Source: Corallococcus sp. AS-1-6 (GTDB lineage Bacteria > Myxococcota > Myxococcia > Myxococcales > Myxococcaceae). Taken from it: a stretch of 64,000 nt of DNA. Positions 61,427 to 64,000 of the stretch are shown piece after piece. A program made the translations under genes and the position numbers. The stretch's first letter is position 1. The number at the start of each line of letters is the position of its first letter. Location: NCBI RefSeq assembly GCF_020037015.1, contig NZ_JAIQDE010000023.1, positions 1 through 64,000 on the forward strand. The letters run 5' to 3'. The notes beneath the pieces are model-generated. The model was not told the DNA's origin, searched no databases, and saw only the letters and a program-made list of their open reading frames with translations.

Positions 61427-62536
61427 CTACTTCACGGAGACGCGGGTGCCGGGGGTCAGGGTGGGCGTGGGGTAGTCCACCACCTGCTGGAGGACGGCCG
61501 CGGCGCGCACCACCACCTCGCGGTCGCGGCGCTCCAGCACCTGCACGTCCACGCGCTGGAGGGTGCCGTCGCTGACGACGAGGACGTGGTCCCCGTTGGA
61601 GGAGGACAGCGCCGTCGTGGGCAGAAGCTGCGCGTCCTGCGTCTCGCCCAGCTTCAGCATGGCGCGCGCCAGGGTGTGGGCCACGAAGCGGCCGTCCGCG
61701 TTGGGCACGGCGATCTCCACCGGGATGCGGCGGGTGGTGGGGTCCGCGGAGGGCAGGATGGTGCGCACCACGGCCTCGTCGGTGGACGCGCCGTTGCCCA
61801 GCGCCGCCACGCGCACCTTCGTGCCGGGCTTGAGCAGCGCGCGCGCGCCCTCCGCCACGGTGGTGCGGAAGACGAGCGTGTCCAACTGCTCCAGCGTGAA
61901 GAGGGGCGCGCCCGGCCCCACCGTGGCGCCCGTCTGGTCCGGGGACTCAATCAGCGTGCCCGCGAAGGGCGCCTTCAGGTCGTGCCGGCGGCGCGCCGCG
62001 CGGGCCTGCGCGAACTGCGCCTTCGCGGCCATCACCTGCGCCTGGGCCTGCGCGGCGGCGGCCACGGCGCTCTTGTGCTGCTGGTCGCTGACGCCACCGC
62101 CGGTGCTGAGCTTCTCCGTGCGCTCGGCGGCGTCCTTCGCGATGGAGGCGCCGGCCTCCGCGGCGGCGACGGCGGCCTCCGCGCCGGCCACCTGCGCGTC
62201 CACGATTTCGGAGTTGAGCTGGGCGAGCGTGTCGCCCTTCTTCACGGCCTGGCCCTTGTGGGCGCGCACCGCCTCCAGCCGGCCGCCCACCTCGAAGCCG
62301 ACCTGGAGGCCCTGGGCGGGGTACAGCGTGCCCGTCACCTCCTCCGACTGCGAGGCCTGCACGCCGCGCGCGGCGACGACCTTCACGGCCGGCGCGGGCT
62401 TGTCCTGGCCGGGGGCCGCGGCGGCGGCGGGCGGCGCGGACGCGTCCGCCTTGTCGCATCCGGAGAGCGCGAGCGCGGCGGCCATCCCCAGGGCGGTGAG
62501 GGCGCGGGAGGCGGAGGGCTTCGTGGACGGTTTCAC
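61427..62536 (-). CDS. RND efflux periplasmic adaptor lipoprotein (MFP)
   Basis: 369 residues from GTG 62536, with AAGGAAA upstream and a GTGA overlap with the regulator stop. Lipoprotein signal ending AALALSGC (Cys27). Then the membrane-fusion layout: a beta-barrel/lipoyl start, the lipoyl half VGFEVGGRLEAVRAHKGQ, a long Ala/Gln/Glu hairpin of coiled-coil helices (about 110-185), the second lipoyl half HDLKAPFAGTLIESPDQ, and a beta-barrel with an MP domain. It links the RND pump to an outer-membrane channel. The pump start lies 66 bases after its stop. Confidence 0.92.
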   Translation of the reverse strand: MKPSTKPSASRALTALGMAAALALSGCDKADASAPPAAAAAPGQDKPAPAVKVVAARGVQASQSEEVTGTLYPAQGLQVGFEVGGRLEAVRAHKGQAVKKGDTLAQLNSEIVDAQVAGAEAAVAAAEAGASIAKDAAERTEKLSTGGGVSDQQHKSAVAAAAQAQAQVMAAKAQFAQARAARRRHDLKAPFAGTLIESPDQTGATVGPGAPLFTLEQLDTLVFRTTVAEGARALLKPGTKVRVAALGNGASTDEAVVRTILPSADPTTRRIPVEIAVPNADGRFVAHTLARAMLKLGETQDAQLLPTTALSSSNGDHVLVVSDGTLQRVDVQVLERRDREVVVRAAAVLQQVVDYPTPTLTPGTRVSVK

Positions 62537-63297
62537 GGGCGTTTCCTTGGCGGGCGGTGCGGGTGGGCCGCGCGGGCGTGGCGCCGGCGCGTGGAAGGAG
62601 GCGAAGAGGGACGCGCGAGGGCCGCGTGCGTCGCGGGCACGGCCTCGCGGGGCAGCGAGCCTTCGTGCATGAGACGTTGCAGGCCCACGGCCCAGGTGGC
62701 CAGGTCCGGCTTCTCTGTCAGCCGCCCCATGCGCCGGGCCAGCAGCAGGTAGGTGCCCACGATGAAGGAGCCGAAGAGGCTGGGGTCCACGTCCGGGGTG
62801 TCCGGGTGCTGGCCGCGCAGGTGGTGGAACTCCCCGGCGATGCGCTCCACCTCGCGGTCCACCACGTCCCACATGACGGACTCGAAGGCGGTGCCCTGGC
62901 TGCCCACGATGAGCGCCGTGACGAGCTCACGCTGCTCCCACATGAGCTCCAGCATCTCCACGTCCAGCGCGGCCTCCATGCGCAGGAAGTCGCGGTAGCG
63001 CTCCGAGCGCGCGGCCACGTCCCCGGGGCCCGGCAGGCCGCCGTGGTCGGCGCGGAAGCGCTCCATGCAGGACAGGCGCTTCGTGGCCAGCCGCTCCAGC
63101 GCCGCCAGGAAGCCCTCCACCAGCGCCGCGAAGAGGGCCTCCTTCGAGCGGAAGTGCAGGTAGAAGGCGCCCTTGGACAGGCCGCTGGCGGCGGTGATGT
63201 CGCTGATGCGCGCGCCCTTCACGCCCCGCCGGGCGAACTCCGCCCGCGCGGACGCGACGAGCGCGCTGCGGGCTTTGGGGTCGGCGGGGCGGGGCAT
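62533..63297 (-). CDS. TetR-family transcriptional repressor
   Basis: 254 residues. An N-terminal helix-turn-helix (about 31-56, ISDITAASGLSKGAFYLHF) with the AFYLHF recognition-helix signature. Its long C-terminal ligand domain ends in an Arg/His/Pro-rich tail of about 30 residues that looks unstructured. First gene of the operon with the adaptor and pump. A perfect-spaced palindrome starts 10 bases upstream of its start codon, so it probably represses the whole operon and responds to a pump substrate. Confidence 0.92.
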   Translation of the reverse strand: MPRPADPKARSALVASARAEFARRGVKGARISDITAASGLSKGAFYLHFRSKEALFAALVEGFLAALERLATKRLSCMERFRADHGGLPGPGDVAARSERYRDFLRMEAALDVEMLELMWEQRELVTALIVGSQGTAFESVMWDVVDREVERIAGEFHHLRGQHPDTPDVDPSLFGSFIVGTYLLLARRMGRLTEKPDLATWAVGLQRLMHEGSLPREAVPATHAALARPSSPPSTRRRHARAAHPHRPPRKRP

Positions 63298-63306
63298 GGC
63301 GGACGC

Positions 63307-63330
63307 ATTCCTAACCCGCCGGTCAGGAAT
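63307..63330. promoter_or_regulatory. Palindromic TetR operator with a nearby half-site
   Basis: ATTCCTAACC and GGTCAGGAAT are 10-base inverted arms (one mismatch) around a CGCC spacer, a typical TetR-type operator. The right half-site GGTCAGGAAT recurs as a direct copy at 63354-63363, 33 bases downstream, overlapping the end of the next gene. The pair may let the repressor bind cooperatively. Confidence 0.7.
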
Positions 63331-63355
63331 AGAACAGTCGTTGCTGAACGCCGGG

Positions 63356-64000
63356 TCAGGAATCCGAGGGGCGTGTCGGCGGAGGGCGCAGGAGGGCGGA
63401 GCAGAGCGGACACGCGGGCGGTGCGTGGGGGGCGTCCCGGCGGTGCAGGTCCAGGATGGCGCGGGAGACCTCCGCCAGCTCGCGGCGCACCTCGCGGCGG
63501 GCGCCCTTCACGCGCTCGATGCGCATGTGGTCGTAGCCGGTGGTCTGGTGGCGCATCCAGGCGATGACGGCGGCCTCCGCGCGCCTCTCAATGGGGATGC
63601 GCTCCGTGCGGGCGACGGTGCCGCTGCCCACGGGCGTGGCGTGGCCGGCGACCATCACGGCCAGGCGCTTGGCGTGGGGGAGCCACGCGGGGCTGAAGGC
63701 GAGGAAGCGCAGGACGGCGTTGGCGAAGTCGACCTCGTACTCGGCCTGCTCCTTCGCGCGGCGCTCGCGGCCCTGGGCCAGCTTCTTCGCGTAGGCGGGG
63801 GTGGCGCGCTCGTCCTCCAGGGCGGCCCGGGCGTGGAGGATGTGGGCCTCCGGCGCCCACACGCCGCGGGAGAAGAGCTTGCGGCCCACCTTCTCCACCA
63901 CGGTCCAGGAGGGGCCGGCGGCCTTCACGCGGCGGGTGAGGCCGGCGTCGCCGGGGGGGAGGAGGGCCCAGCCGTCAGGGACGGTGAGCAGGCGGCCGTC
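63356..64000 (-). CDS. DUF2293 protein (5' partial)
   Basis: The frame is open to the window end, so the start lies beyond 64000. The visible 214 residues include LPPGDAGLTRRVKAAGPSWTVV, the usual DUF2293-type opening, a basic helical middle, HMRIERVKGARREVRR with many Arg/Lys, and a C-terminal CPLCSALL segment that could be half of a metal site. It is thought to be a nucleic-acid-associated domain of unknown function. Its end overlaps the spare half-site of the TetR operator. Confidence 0.75.
   Translation of the reverse strand, partial: DGRLLTVPDGWALLPPGDAGLTRRVKAAGPSWTVVEKVGRKLFSRGVWAPEAHILHARAALEDERATPAYAKKLAQGRERRAKEQAEYEVDFANAVLRFLAFSPAWLPHAKRLAVMVAGHATPVGSGTVARTERIPIERRAEAAVIAWMRHQTTGYDHMRIERVKGARREVRRELAEVSRAILDLHRRDAPHAPPACPLCSALLRPPPTRPSDS

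Noticed and set aside
58220-62752. A 1510-codon open frame on the plus strand across the efflux genes
   Set aside because: Antisense shadow of the RND pump and adaptor. No motif; both minus-strand proteins are complete.
1-64000. Prophage, insertion sequence, integrase or tRNA/rRNA gene
   Set aside because: No transposase, integrase or capsid protein and no tRNA-like cloverleaf or rRNA seen in a reading of both strands; tRNAs could still be missed by eye.

Overview
The window looks like a piece of myxobacterial chromosome, most like the Corallococcus/Myxococcus group. I infer this from the very high GC content (about 70% by eye, with G or C at nearly all third codon positions), the density of orphan histidine kinases and stand-alone receivers, a Ser/Thr kinase carrying a PilZ-like region, a lipoprotein-toxin/immunity pair of the type exchanged between myxobacterial cells, and many hypothetical genes coupled by 4-base start/stop overlaps. 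About 54 protein genes fill the window. I see no rRNA, tRNA, CRISPR array, insertion sequence or prophage. Both end genes run off the window.

Layout. 1-8 kb: a partial nuclease-like protein, dnaJ, a second nuclease-like protein, an MsbA-type ABC exporter, and several membrane or hypothetical genes. 7.8-11.8 kb: a translationally coupled minus-strand run of TadE/TadG-like pseudopilins followed by an exported protein. 11.9-15 kb: a RapA-type SNF2 ATPase. 15.3-23.9 kb: a PAS/GAF histidine kinase, then a plus-strand block with a multihaem lipoprotein, a FIST sensor, a hybrid kinase with three receivers, and a solo receiver. 24-28.6 kb: a three-gene coupled operon (tryptophan 2,3-dioxygenase with a long His/Ala/Pro tail, a kynureninase-like PLP enzyme, an O-methyltransferase), then an alpha/beta hydrolase whose nucleophile is replaced. 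28.6-34.8 kb: a LuxR-type regulator, CheR-PAS, a histidine kinase, a frameshifted CheB, a coiled-coil protein and a second solo receiver. 34.8-38.1 kb: an ABC1/UbiB-like kinase and a Ser/Thr kinase. 38.7-40.3 kb: a SitA-like lipoprotein toxin with a SMI1/KNR4 immunity gene. 40.3-42.7 kb: a PfkB kinase, hydrolase and phosphoribosyltransferase operon. 42.9-44.8 kb: an aldehyde dehydrogenase with its DUF779 partner. 44.9-52.7 kb: a large GAF/PAS kinase, an aldo/keto reductase, a winged-helix regulator with two small membrane proteins, and a KaiC-like ATPase with a receiver. 52.8-58 kb: an AtoE-like transporter, exported proteins, a cold-shock protein and a STAS-like protein. 58.2-63.3 kb: an RND efflux pump, its lipoprotein adaptor and a TetR repressor with a clear palindromic operator. 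The window ends in a DUF2293 gene.

The most unusual element is the tryptophan-dioxygenase operon at 24.1-27.7 kb. The dioxygenase carries an extension of about 200 residues with about 40 histidines and two Cys-Pro motifs, and the operon order suggests a dedicated tryptophan-derived small molecule. Next in interest are the toxin/immunity pair, the multihaem/FIST/kinase block, and the poly-G tract that breaks CheB.
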